A DNA stretch of 8,293 nt, from the NCBI GenBank assembly GCA_002898855.1, contig BEIR01000042.1:1-8293 (forward strand). The letters run 5' to 3'. Every line of letters starts with the position of its first letter. The stretch's first letter is position 1. The DNA is from a bacterium HR41. Its GTDB lineage: Bacteria > Actinomycetota > Thermoleophilia > Solirubrobacterales > Thermoleophilaceae. Both the position numbers and the translations under genes were made by a program. The notes beneath the pieces were generated by a model. The model saw nothing but the letters and a program-made list of their open reading frames with translations, did no database searches and was not told where the DNA came from. This document shows, piece by piece, positions 1 through 7,641 of the stretch.

Positions 1-1209
1 GGTGCTGAACAGCGACACGGTGTTGTTGCCCGTCCAGGCGAGCCAGTAGAGGTAACCCTCGTTGCGATTGCGCTCGGCGGGGGTGCAGCGGCCCTCGCGC
101 TCGCAGCTCTCGCTGATCCCCTCGGCGCCACCAGGGTTGTAGGCATCGATGTTGAAGAGCCGGTTGAGCCGGAGCAGCGTGCCGGTGATCTCGGGCGCGC
201 CGCGGGCGAGCCCCGATCCCGCGACCCCGAGCCGCAACAGGAACGGAGCGCTCTCGCGCGCGAACGGCCTGACGCGGTCGCGCACCGTCGCCGTGCGCGC
301 CTCGGCGAGGTCGCGCAGCGCGGCGTTCGAGGCTGGTAGCTCGCGCACCACCGGGATCAGCTGGCGCAAGGAGGGTCGAAGCTCGCTCGCGAAGGGCTCG
401 ACCCGCGCCAGCGCAGCGCGCGTGGTGTCGAGGGCACCCGGCAGCCGTCGCACCGTCTCGCGCAGGTTGCGATCTTCGCTCGCGAACGCCGCGAACACCC
501 GGTTCGAGTCGCGCACGAGCGCGCGCACCGTGCGGTCGCGACGCGCCAGCTCACTCATCACGCGTCCGTACTCGTGCACGACACGACGCAGGTTGCGCCG
601 GCGCTCCGCGAGCGCGGACGCGAACCGCGCAAGGTCGCGATGCAGGGGACCGAGCCGTGCGAGCGCCTCGCCGAGCCGCGTGCCGTTGCCTTCGAAACCT
701 TTGCCGGCGCCCGTGATCAGGAGCTTCAGGTAGTCGCGCGTGTCGGCGTCGAGCGACGCCAGCACCTCGTCCTGGTTGACGTCGGGCAGCGTGTCGGACA
801 GCGGTATGCGGGCACCCTCGGCGATGCGTGGACCGTCGCCCGGATCGACCTCGATGAACATGTCTTTGAGCCCGGTCCTAGACCGCAGCAGAGCGGTGGC
901 GTCGCTGCGCACTAGCGCGCGGTAACGTGGATCGATGTCGAGGCCGACCACCGCACGTCCTTGCTCGAGGTCGACCGAGGCGACCTGACCGATCTCGACG
1001 CCCGCGACGCGCACGCTCTGCCCCTGCCCGGGCGTCACAGCCTGGGCGCTCGACAGCTCGGCGTAGATGCGGAACGGTTTGCGCTCGAGGAGCGGGATCC
1101 TGACGCCCGCCTGGTTGGCGAGGATGTAGCCAGTAACACCAAGTCCGAGCGCAGCGGCGCCGACGAGAGCTACGACATCGCGCAGGTGTCGCCGTAGCGC
1201 CTGCCTCAC
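1..1209 (-). CDS. MCE family protein, fifth in the cluster (MCE-5), 3' end off the window
   Basis: The reading frame is open for 403 codons from a GTG at 1209 to the left edge, so the C-terminus is missing. The GTG overlaps the stop of MCE-4 in a GTGA, and a purine-rich GGGAGAG lies 7 bases upstream. Residues 1-10 are basic. A membrane helix follows at about 12-30, then one MCE/MlaD domain at about 45-123 with the family signature GVEIGQVASV and a closing strand ending in MFIEVDPG. Residues 146-345 are Arg/Ala/Leu-rich and predicted helical. They are followed by two close cysteines (C369 and C375) and an aromatic YLYWLAWTG motif that resembles the C-terminal modules of MCE-1 and MCE-2. By family knowledge this is a membrane-anchored extracytoplasmic subunit of an ABC-type lipid importer or transporter. 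The lipid carried cannot be told from sequence. There is no lipobox, so it is not an MceE-like lipoprotein. Confidence 0.93.
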   Translation of the reverse strand, partial: MRQALRRHLRDVVALVGAAALGLGVTGYILANQAGVRIPLLERKPFRIYAELSSAQAVTPGQGQSVRVAGVEIGQVASVDLEQGRAVVGLDIDPRYRALVRSDATALLRSRTGLKDMFIEVDPGDGPRIAEGARIPLSDTLPDVNQDEVLASLDADTRDYLKLLITGAGKGFEGNGTRLGEALARLGPLHRDLARFASALAERRRNLRRVVHEYGRVMSELARRDRTVRALVRDSNRVFAAFASEDRNLRETVRRLPGALDTTRAALARVEPFASELRPSLRQLIPVVRELPASNAALRDLAEARTATVRDRVRPFARESAPFLLRLGVAGSGLARGAPEITGTLLRLNRLFNIDAYNPGGAEGISESCEREGRCTPAERNRNEGYLYWLAWTGNNTVSLFST

Positions 1210-2780
1210 CGCCGCTCTCTCCCTTCCGGCTGGCGCGCGGGGCGCGCGTTCGACTTGGCTGCACGCTCGTTCAACGAGCCCATCCGAGCCCGCGCCTCCG
1301 ACAGCAGCTGGTCGAAGCGCCGGAACGCGCGCGCCGCCCGTGCGAGCGCGCCGCGGTCGAGCTCACGCCGGGCTGCCGCCTGTCGGCGCAGCGCCGCTTC
1401 GCCGGCACTACCACGCACGTTGAAGGCCGAGGCCGGGCCGCCCGGGGCGTGCAGGTTCGGCGGCTCCTGCGTCTCGCAAGGCACGTCCGGCCGGTGTGGC
1501 GGCGGTTGCGAGGGGTCGAGCGGCGGCCCTGGCCGCACCATCATCGGCGGAAGCACCGCCATGGTGTTGAACATCTGGTTGTTGCCGTCGGAGAGTCGGC
1601 TCTCGCCGGCGAGACCGGGGAAGCCGCGCTGCAGCTGGTAGCGGACGAGCTGGTTGTCGTTGCCGGGCTCGTCGGGATTCGGGATCGGCGTGCGGATGAA
1701 CGGCACCAGCACGCGGTTGACGCAGCGCGACAGCGAGCGCCCTTGTTCGGCGAGGGGGACCGAGAGGTTGTTGAGCCGCACGAGGGCGGGAGCCGAAGCG
1801 CGCACGGCCGTGGCGAGGGCGCCGATCTCGCTCTCGCGCAGCGCCAGCCGCAGCTGGGCGAGTAACGGCGTTCCGGCGCGCAGCGCCGGCGGGGCGGTGC
1901 GAACCCCCGGGAGAGCTGCGCGCGCGAACAGGCGCAACGTCGGCAGCGACGCGTTCAGCTCGCGCAGCGTCGGCATCGCTCGACGCAGCGTGTCGCGCAG
2001 CGCCGGCAGCGAGCGGGCGAGCGGATCGCGCTCGGCGGCGAGAGCGGCGGCGGTGCGCTCGAGGTTGTCGATCAGTCCGCGCAGCGCGTCGGCGTCGGCG
2101 GCGATCGCGGCGAAAGCGCGCTGTTGGGCGCGCAAAACGCGCGGGATATCGCGGCGCCTGTCGAGCCCCAACGCCGCGTCGTTGGCGAGCGCCGAGAAGC
2201 GGTAGGCGGCCTCCCAGAAACGGGCGCCCTCGCGGAAACCGGCGGCGCCGCGCTCGAGCCCGATCGAGAGCTCCCGCAAAAGGGTCTTGAGGTCGGCCCG
2301 TACGTCGCGCTGGAAGAGCTCGAGCACACGCACGAACTGGACTGGTGCGGCGGTCTGCGACATCGGCACCGTGTCGCCGTCGGCGAGCTCGGGTGCCGAA
2401 GGCGAACCGGGCTGTATGTCGACGAAGAAGTTGCCTTCGAGGAAGATCCGCGAGCGGATCTTGATGCGCGCGTCTTGGTGGATCGGCAGCGCCTTGCGCG
2501 ACAGCTCAATCGTCACGATCGCGCCGCCGCGCTCACTGTCGAGCGGCTCGATCTCCGTCACCTTGCCGACGTCGACGCCGGCGATGCGCACAGGCGAGCG
2601 CGGCTGCAGGTTGGCGGCGTCGGCGAACACCGCTCGCAACACGAAGGGCCGCGAGAAGGGGTTGTCGCGCGTGAAGCCGAACCAGCTCGCGAGCACGAGC
2701 ACGGTGAGGGCGAGCACACCTGCGCGCAACGGCGAGGTGTCGGACCAGCGTCGCGTCGCCTTTCTTCGCTGCCGGATCAC
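1206..2780 (-). CDS. MCE family protein, fourth in the cluster (MCE-4)
   Basis: This 524-residue MCE subunit starts at a GTG that overlaps the MCE-3 stop (GTGA at 2777-2780), with GAGGGA about 6 bases upstream. A basic stretch at 3-11 (RQRRKATRR) precedes a membrane helix at about 19-36. The MCE/MlaD domain covers about 47-125 and contains VRIAGVDVGKVTEI and a terminal FFVDIQPG strand. Residues 147-350 form the long helical region that in this family builds the tube. The C-terminal module has C353, then GLAGESRLSDGNNQ and a Met/Pro-rich segment (403-432), with the second cysteine at C435. The last 65 residues form an Ala/Arg-rich helix and a basic, Pro-containing tail that I do not recognise. 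The expected role is one subunit of a hetero-hexameric lipid-transport tube anchored in the cytoplasmic membrane. I am confident of the family but not of the orthologous letter (MceA-F). Confidence 0.96.
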   Translation of the reverse strand: MIRQRRKATRRWSDTSPLRAGVLALTVLVLASWFGFTRDNPFSRPFVLRAVFADAANLQPRSPVRIAGVDVGKVTEIEPLDSERGGAIVTIELSRKALPIHQDARIKIRSRIFLEGNFFVDIQPGSPSAPELADGDTVPMSQTAAPVQFVRVLELFQRDVRADLKTLLRELSIGLERGAAGFREGARFWEAAYRFSALANDAALGLDRRRDIPRVLRAQQRAFAAIAADADALRGLIDNLERTAAALAAERDPLARSLPALRDTLRRAMPTLRELNASLPTLRLFARAALPGVRTAPPALRAGTPLLAQLRLALRESEIGALATAVRASAPALVRLNNLSVPLAEQGRSLSRCVNRVLVPFIRTPIPNPDEPGNDNQLVRYQLQRGFPGLAGESRLSDGNNQMFNTMAVLPPMMVRPGPPLDPSQPPPHRPDVPCETQEPPNLHAPGGPASAFNVRGSAGEAALRRQAAARRELDRGALARAARAFRRFDQLLSEARARMGSLNERAAKSNARPARQPEGRERR

Positions 2781-4363
2781 GGGATGTCCCTCAGGTTCGT
2801 GATCCCCAGGCGGCGCGTTACGAACGTGCCGCCGGAGAGGATCGGGTAGTCGTTGATGCCGACCGCCGCGTTAGCCCCGGTGGGCGTGCCGTCGGGCAGG
2901 GCTCCCGGCCCGTAGCGCGAGCCCGGCGGCGTGAGCGGACCGTTCGGATACCCCTCCTGCCCGCGTTGACAATCCGCGTTGCCCTGGGCGTCGATCGCTG
3001 GCGAGTAGGGAGGCGCTATCAGCCGGTGCAGCGGCATGCCGGAGGCATCCCTCGCGCCCCGCGCCTTCATCCCCGGCGGAACGTCGACCGGACGCGAGCT
3101 CTCGCTCGTGCCGTAGTTGTTCGGCTGCAGCAGGTTCGGCAGCTTGAGAAGTTGCGCCTGGTTGGTCCCGGCACCGTCGACGGAGAGCCCCGAGTGGTGC
3201 TCGCCGAGCGGATGGAGGAAGTAGATCGCGTAGTTGCAGACCGTCTGGTAGGGGGCGATGAACTCCGCGGCGGGTCGCGTGACCGTCAGAGCGGCGCGCA
3301 CGTCGCGCAGCGCCTGGAGCGTGTCGGGCTCGGTGAAGAGGAAGGTCGCTGCCGCGAGCGCGCTGCGCGTGCGCCGGCTGAGGTCGACGGTCCGTGGCAG
3401 AACGTCGGTGCCGGCGAGAAGCGCCGTGTCGACCACCGGCAGCGAGAAGCGCGCCTCGCGCAACGCCGGGCGTAGACGCGCCGACAGGTCATCGAGGTCG
3501 GCGTACAGCGGTCGTTGCGCGCGGAAGCTCGAGATCGACGCGTCGAGCGTCGCCGGCGAGCGTTCGATCGTCCGCTGCAGCGCGCCCGGATCGGCGGCGA
3601 TCGCCTCGAACGTCGTCGCCATGTCGCGGAAGCTGCGCGCGAACTCGCGCGCCGCCGGTGCCAGTTCGCCGGTGAAGGCGCGCAGCGCCTGGATGAAGCG
3701 GGGCAGACCGGTCGCGGGGTCAGCGAGGTTGCGCGCTACCGGTTCGAGCCGGCGCAACAGCGGCGGCAGCGCTGCGATCGTTTCGTTCAGCGAGCTGCCA
3801 CGTCCGGCGAAGGCGTCGCCGAAAGCGTCGAGCGAGTCTTGGATCGCCGGACGGGTGCGGTCGTCGAAGGTCGCGAAAAGATCCTCGATCTCGGCCGGCG
3901 CGCGCGCCTGCGCGAGGGGGATCGTCGCCCCGGGCGGGAAAGCGGCGCGCGAGCGGCCCGGGGTCAGCTCGACGTACTTGAGGCCGAGCGCCGAGCGCTG
4001 GCGCACCAGCACACGCGTGTCGCGCGGGAGTGGCTGTACCGACTTGTCGAGCTTCATCGTGATCACTGCGATCGCACGCCGCCGACCGCCACGCTCGACG
4101 ACTTTCGGCGCGATGTCGGTGACCAATCCGACGCGAAATCCGCCGATCCGCACGTCGTTGCCCTTGGTCAGCTTCGACCCTGACGGCAGCTCGGCCCGCA
4201 GCTCGTACGAGGGCACGAACGGCAAACCTTCGTTGGCGGTGTAGGCGATGTAGACAGCGGTGATCGTCACGAGCACCGTGACCGCGCCGATCAACACGGG
4301 GCTACCGCTGAGCGCGAAGATGCGGCGGCGGTTGCGTCGTCGTTTCGCTGTGACGGTCGCCAT
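2777..4363 (-). CDS. MCE family protein, third in the cluster (MCE-3)
   Basis: I chose the ATG at 4363 (528 residues) because AAGGAG sits 6 bases before it. A GTG at 4378 would add five residues and overlap the MCE-2 stop, but has no Shine-Dalgarno sequence of its own. The N-terminus is strongly basic (RRRNRRR at 8-14), followed by a membrane helix at about 22-42. The MCE/MlaD domain covers about 53-136, with VRIGGFRVGLVTDI and a YVELTPG strand. Residues 155-365 are helical with Pro and Leu spacing. The C-terminal module starts at C376 (VCNYAIYFLHPLGEHH), contains the VDGAGTNQAQ segment alignable with MCE-4, and has a second cysteine at C465 in a Gly/Pro-rich tail (DCQRGQEGYPNG) of a kind seen in actinobacterial MCE proteins. 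The inferred role is a subunit of the hetero-oligomeric lipid transporter. The MCE-4 start overlaps its stop, implying coupled translation. Confidence 0.95.
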   Translation of the reverse strand: MATVTAKRRRNRRRIFALSGSPVLIGAVTVLVTITAVYIAYTANEGLPFVPSYELRAELPSGSKLTKGNDVRIGGFRVGLVTDIAPKVVERGGRRRAIAVITMKLDKSVQPLPRDTRVLVRQRSALGLKYVELTPGRSRAAFPPGATIPLAQARAPAEIEDLFATFDDRTRPAIQDSLDAFGDAFAGRGSSLNETIAALPPLLRRLEPVARNLADPATGLPRFIQALRAFTGELAPAAREFARSFRDMATTFEAIAADPGALQRTIERSPATLDASISSFRAQRPLYADLDDLSARLRPALREARFSLPVVDTALLAGTDVLPRTVDLSRRTRSALAAATFLFTEPDTLQALRDVRAALTVTRPAAEFIAPYQTVCNYAIYFLHPLGEHHSGLSVDGAGTNQAQLLKLPNLLQPNNYGTSESSRPVDVPPGMKARGARDASGMPLHRLIAPPYSPAIDAQGNADCQRGQEGYPNGPLTPPGSRYGPGALPDGTPTGANAAVGINDYPILSGGTFVTRRLGITNLRDIP

Positions 4364-4369
4364 ACGCCG

Positions 4370-4375
4370 CTCCTT
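4370..4375 (-). promoter_or_regulatory. Shine-Dalgarno sequence deciding the MCE-3 start
   Basis: The minus strand reads AAGGAG, then six bases (CGGCGT), then ATG at 4363. The alternative GTG at 4378 is preceded by a sequence with no purine-rich anti-16S match. The site lies across and just after the MCE-2 stop codon, so ribosomes finishing MCE-2 would be positioned to reinitiate here. Confidence 0.6.
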
Positions 4376-6111
4376 CACGGGCCGAGCAAGTAGTCGAGGA
4401 GTGCCTGCACCGCGTTGCCGCCACGCGTGTCGCCGCCGCTCGCTCCCGACGGCTTCCCCGACGCCAGGTTCGGCGCCTTGAGCTCGATCTTCGGAGCCCC
4501 CTGGGAACCACCGACGCGCGGGACTTGGTCGAGAAGCTTCTCGATCTGGTCGAGCACCTCGGGCAGCGTTCCCGGTTTGAGCCGCTCGGGCGCCTTGGGC
4601 GCGATGAGGTCCAGCACCTGCGGCGGGAGCGTTACCTGCGGCTTCGAGATGTCCCGCTGGCCGGGCAGGGGACCCGCTTCCGGCTGACCGGGTGCGCGGC
4701 GCTCGCCGACGCGTGCCGCCGGCGCACGCGCCTGGCGCTCGAGGCTCGCGAGCTGTGCCGGGTTGTCGCTGAAGTCAGGCGTCGTGATGCCCGGCAGGTT
4801 CGGTCCGAGCCACTGGCTGCAGCGCTTGAAGAGGTCGCTGTTCGGATCGACGTCGGTGTAGAGGTTGCTGCACTGGTTGAGGTTGAGCGAGACGCGAAGA
4901 ATGTGGCCGACCGAGTCGAAGCCGTTGATCGACAGCGCCTGCCAGTAGAAGTAGTTCCAGAGCGCCTCGAGCCCGGTGAAGCCGCCGCGACCACTCGTGA
5001 TCTCGGTCGGGTCGGGGGCGGGCGGAGCGGCACGCACCGCGCGCTCGTCGTCCTCGATCGCGCGGCGCCGATCGTCCATCGTGTCGAGGAACTGGCGGAT
5101 CGGCTTGAAGGTCGGCCCGGCCTCGGGAGCGATGCGCAGCAGCTCCTCGACCGCCCGTTGGCCGCTGCGGACAGTGCGCAGCCCTTCCGCCGCCGCGTCG
5201 CCGAGCTCGCCGAGCGCCGGCTCCGACGCCCGCGCGAACGGCCGCGCCACGCGGAGGAACCGCCGCAGCTCGGGCGCCGCGGCGCGCGCCTCGGCCAGCA
5301 GCAGTCGTTGCTGGTCGGCGAGCGCGGCGAGCCGGCGCATCGTCGGCGAGAGCTCGGCCAGGAAGGTCGGCAAGCGGCGCAGCGTGGCGCGCAGCTCGGG
5401 GGCGCGCGACGCGGTGGTCGCGGCAGCCGTCTGGGCTGCGTCGACCCACCGTGCCAGCTGTCCGCGCTCGCGCCGCAGCTCGTGCACGACGGTGTCGGCG
5501 TCGCGGATGAAGGCCCGCAGGTTGGCGTTCTGCTCGGCGAGCAGCGCCAGCAGCCGGTTGGTTTCGCGCAGCCCCGGATCGGCGCGGCGGAGCGCGGCGG
5601 CGAGGTCGCGCGGGCGACCGGCGAGACCCGCACCCAGCTGGCTCAACAGGATCGAGAAGCGCTCGCGGTAGGGGCGGCGCATGATGTCGGCGATCAGGTC
5701 GGGGGGAATCGTCGACTCCGTCTGCTCGACGGGCACCACCCCCGAGCCGTCACGCGGCAACCGCCGCGGGCTGGAGCCGGGCTGACAATCGACGAAGTAC
5801 TCACCGATCAGCGATTGCGGCTTGATCGCGCAGCGCGCGTCGCTGCGCAGATCGGCCAGCTCTTTGCGCTCGACCTCGACCGTCACGAGCGCCCGCGCCG
5901 GCCGACCCGGCCGCTTCTCGACCTCGAAGTCGGTGGTCTTGCCAGCGCGAACGCCGCCGATACGAAAGTCGCCGCCCTCGTTCAGGCCGAAGGCGTTGTC
6001 GAACTCGATCTTGTAGCGCGCCGGCTCCGAGGCCGCGGGGCCGATACCGAGTACCGCCGCGATCGCTGCGACGACACCAGCGACGATGCCGAGCACCGCG
6101 ACCGTCCTCAC
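4375..6111 (-). CDS. MCE family protein, second in the cluster (MCE-2), with extra cysteine pair and long Pro/Gly tail
   Basis: I place the start at the GTG at 6111 (578 residues). It overlaps the MCE-1 stop as GTGA and has GGGGGA 6 bases upstream. A GTG at 6147 would add 12 residues but has no ribosome-binding site and overlaps MCE-1 more deeply. A membrane helix begins almost at once (about 3-24). The MCE/MlaD domain covers about 32-112 (FRIGGVRAGKTTDF; YFVDCQPG) and uniquely contains C94 and C109. The helical region covers about 135-360. The C-terminal module at 379-431 has an aromatic WNYFYW motif, NGFDSVGH, and cysteines C414 and C431. A low-complexity Pro/Gly/Ala tail from about 455 includes a short amphipathic helix (LPEVLDQIEKLL) and ends in a hydrophobic LLDYLLGP. 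It is the longest subunit here. The role is inferred from family: one subunit of the periplasmic MCE lipid-transport tube. Confidence 0.95.
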   Translation of the reverse strand: MRTVAVLGIVAGVVAAIAAVLGIGPAASEPARYKIEFDNAFGLNEGGDFRIGGVRAGKTTDFEVEKRPGRPARALVTVEVERKELADLRSDARCAIKPQSLIGEYFVDCQPGSSPRRLPRDGSGVVPVEQTESTIPPDLIADIMRRPYRERFSILLSQLGAGLAGRPRDLAAALRRADPGLRETNRLLALLAEQNANLRAFIRDADTVVHELRRERGQLARWVDAAQTAAATTASRAPELRATLRRLPTFLAELSPTMRRLAALADQQRLLLAEARAAAPELRRFLRVARPFARASEPALGELGDAAAEGLRTVRSGQRAVEELLRIAPEAGPTFKPIRQFLDTMDDRRRAIEDDERAVRAAPPAPDPTEITSGRGGFTGLEALWNYFYWQALSINGFDSVGHILRVSLNLNQCSNLYTDVDPNSDLFKRCSQWLGPNLPGITTPDFSDNPAQLASLERQARAPAARVGERRAPGQPEAGPLPGQRDISKPQVTLPPQVLDLIAPKAPERLKPGTLPEVLDQIEKLLDQVPRVGGSQGAPKIELKAPNLASGKPSGASGGDTRGGNAVQALLDYLLGP

Positions 6112-7484
6112 CGCACGTCCCCCGTTGCCCGTGCCGACTCCTCGCACTGGAGGAATTCGCGCACGCTCTCGGGCAGAACGTTCGACCCGTCGCGGGCGGG
6201 AGCTTCCGCGGAGCCGGGACAGCGCTTGTACTGACCGCGCCGCGCGGGACCGCCCGCCAACGTCTCGGCGACGCTTATGTGGGCGCGCGCCATCGCTCCG
6301 AGCGCGTCGAAGCCGGCACCGGTAGTCGAGAAGTCGTCGAGCCAGCCGAGAAAGTCGGTGGCGTAGAAGCGGGCCACCGCGAGCTCGGGCGCGCCCGCCC
6401 GGAAGGCGTCGGCGGTTTCGGGGATCGCTCCGCGCACGCGGCCGACGTCGACGAGCCTCCCGCCGGGTGCTACCCGGCGCTCGCGCGTGTCGAGCGCGAT
6501 CTGCGCGAGCGGTGGCACCGAGCGCAACAGATCGATCAGGTCGTTCGCGCCGCCGCTCGCCTGGATCGCCCGCACGAGCTCGCGGATCGTCGGCCGCGAG
6601 CGGGTCGACAGCCGGCGAGCCTCGGCGAGGAACGGGACGAGCTCGCGCGCCGCCGGACGCGACGCGGCGACGAGCGGATCGAGGTCGCGCACCGCCGAGC
6701 GGAGATTCACGAACGTCGTGTTCGCGCGCCGCATAAACGGCGGCAGCGCGGCGATCGCATCGGCCAGGGCTCGGCGCTCGGAAGCGATCGCTTGCGTCGT
6801 GTCGGCGAGTTCCGACACAAGCGGCGTGAGCCGGTCGGCGCGCGAGGCGAGGACGCTGTTGAAGCGCGCCGTGTCGACGAGAAAGCGTTCGAGCAGGGGC
6901 TCGTCCTCGGCGAGCTTGGCGAACAGGCGGCTGCTGGTGGAAAGCGAGGGGTTGAGGTAGCGCAGACCGGCGTTGGCTTGTCGCTCGACACCGACAAAAA
7001 GGTCACGATTGCCCTTGAAGAAGCGCTGAAGGTCGCGCCGCGTACGGGCATCGAGAGTGTTGAAGAGCTGGTCGATGTCGACAGCGGTCTGCGTGTGCGC
7101 GGAGTCGATCCTGCCGCCGTCGGGGATCGGCGGAGAACCGGCCGGCGGGAAGTCGAGGTCGACATACCGGTTCGCCACACCCGAGAGCGAGAACGCACGC
7201 ACGGTCGCGCGGGTGCCGCGCCGCAGGGGGGCAAAGCGGTCGTCGATCTTCATCTCAACTTCGGCGAGCCCGTTGGGCGCGAGGTGGATGCCAGTCACCT
7301 CGCCGATCCGCACGCCGTCACGCTGCACAGGGTTTCCGCGCACGAGTTGGCCGGCGTTGAGGAACTCGGCGCGCACGCGATAGCCACCACCGCCGCCGAG
7401 AACGGCGATCGCCACCGCGGCCGCGACAGCGATCAGCGCGGCCAGCGCCAGCGTCCGCACCACTCGTGTGCGCGATAACGACAC
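6108..7484 (-). CDS. MCE family protein, first in the cluster (MCE-1)
   Basis: This 458-residue protein starts at GTG 7484. An in-frame TAA lies only three codons upstream, so no longer start is possible, although the Shine-Dalgarno match is weak (GGGG about 9 bases away). A second GTG at codon 8 is an alternative without better support. Residues 11-30 form an Ala/Val/Leu membrane helix, and a Gly stretch leads into the MCE/MlaD domain at about 35-114 (RDGVRIGEVTGI; NRYVDLDFPP). Residues 134-335 are helical. The C-terminal module contains FLGWLDDFSTTGAGFDALG, which aligns with MCE-2 and MCE-5, then C422 and C447 near the end. As the first MCE gene of the operon it would normally follow two yrbE permease genes, and none is present. 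The likely role is a membrane-anchored subunit of an MCE lipid transporter. The lipid substrate is unknown. Confidence 0.94.
   Translation of the reverse strand: MSLSRTRVVRTLALAALIAVAAAVAIAVLGGGGGYRVRAEFLNAGQLVRGNPVQRDGVRIGEVTGIHLAPNGLAEVEMKIDDRFAPLRRGTRATVRAFSLSGVANRYVDLDFPPAGSPPIPDGGRIDSAHTQTAVDIDQLFNTLDARTRRDLQRFFKGNRDLFVGVERQANAGLRYLNPSLSTSSRLFAKLAEDEPLLERFLVDTARFNSVLASRADRLTPLVSELADTTQAIASERRALADAIAALPPFMRRANTTFVNLRSAVRDLDPLVAASRPAARELVPFLAEARRLSTRSRPTIRELVRAIQASGGANDLIDLLRSVPPLAQIALDTRERRVAPGGRLVDVGRVRGAIPETADAFRAGAPELAVARFYATDFLGWLDDFSTTGAGFDALGAMARAHISVAETLAGGPARRGQYKRCPGSAEAPARDGSNVLPESVREFLQCEESARATGDVR
6118..6123 (-). promoter_or_regulatory. Shine-Dalgarno-like sequence deciding the MCE-2 start
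   Basis: GGGGGA on the minus strand is followed by six bases and then the GTG at 6111. It lies inside the last codons of MCE-1. It favours the GTG at 6111 over the upstream in-frame GTG at 6147, which is preceded by pyrimidine-rich sequence. Confidence 0.45.
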
Positions 7485-7641
7485 GTCGAGTTACCCCTGC
7501 CCTTCCGCCACTCGTCGCCCCGCAACGGGAGCGAGCGAGGGCGCGCCACCATCCTGCCAAAAGTGCGCCGCGCGGTGCGCAGGTTCCCCCTGGCCGCTGC
7601 GGGCGCGCCGCACACGGCGGTCGCGGCGGACCGCGCTCGCG

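Noticed and set aside
4525..6234. 569-codon open frame on the plus strand, opposite MCE-2
   Set aside because: It is fully antisense to a clear MCE gene. Its composition (Arg, Glu, Leu, Gly, Val with no domain) is what the complement of GC-rich coding DNA produces, and it has no ribosome-binding site or recognisable motif.
6279..7478. 399-codon plus-strand frame opposite MCE-1, and similar long antisense frames at 3258-4244, 3515-4183 and 2124-2849
   Set aside because: All mirror recognised MCE genes and lack family features. Few stop codons are expected on the opposite strand at this GC content.
7559..7581. Hairpin TGCGC/GCGCA followed by TTTT on the minus strand, between the small ORF and MCE-1
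   Set aside because: The stem is only five base pairs with an eight-base loop and four T residues. Such short inverted repeats are common at this GC content, so I do not call a terminator.
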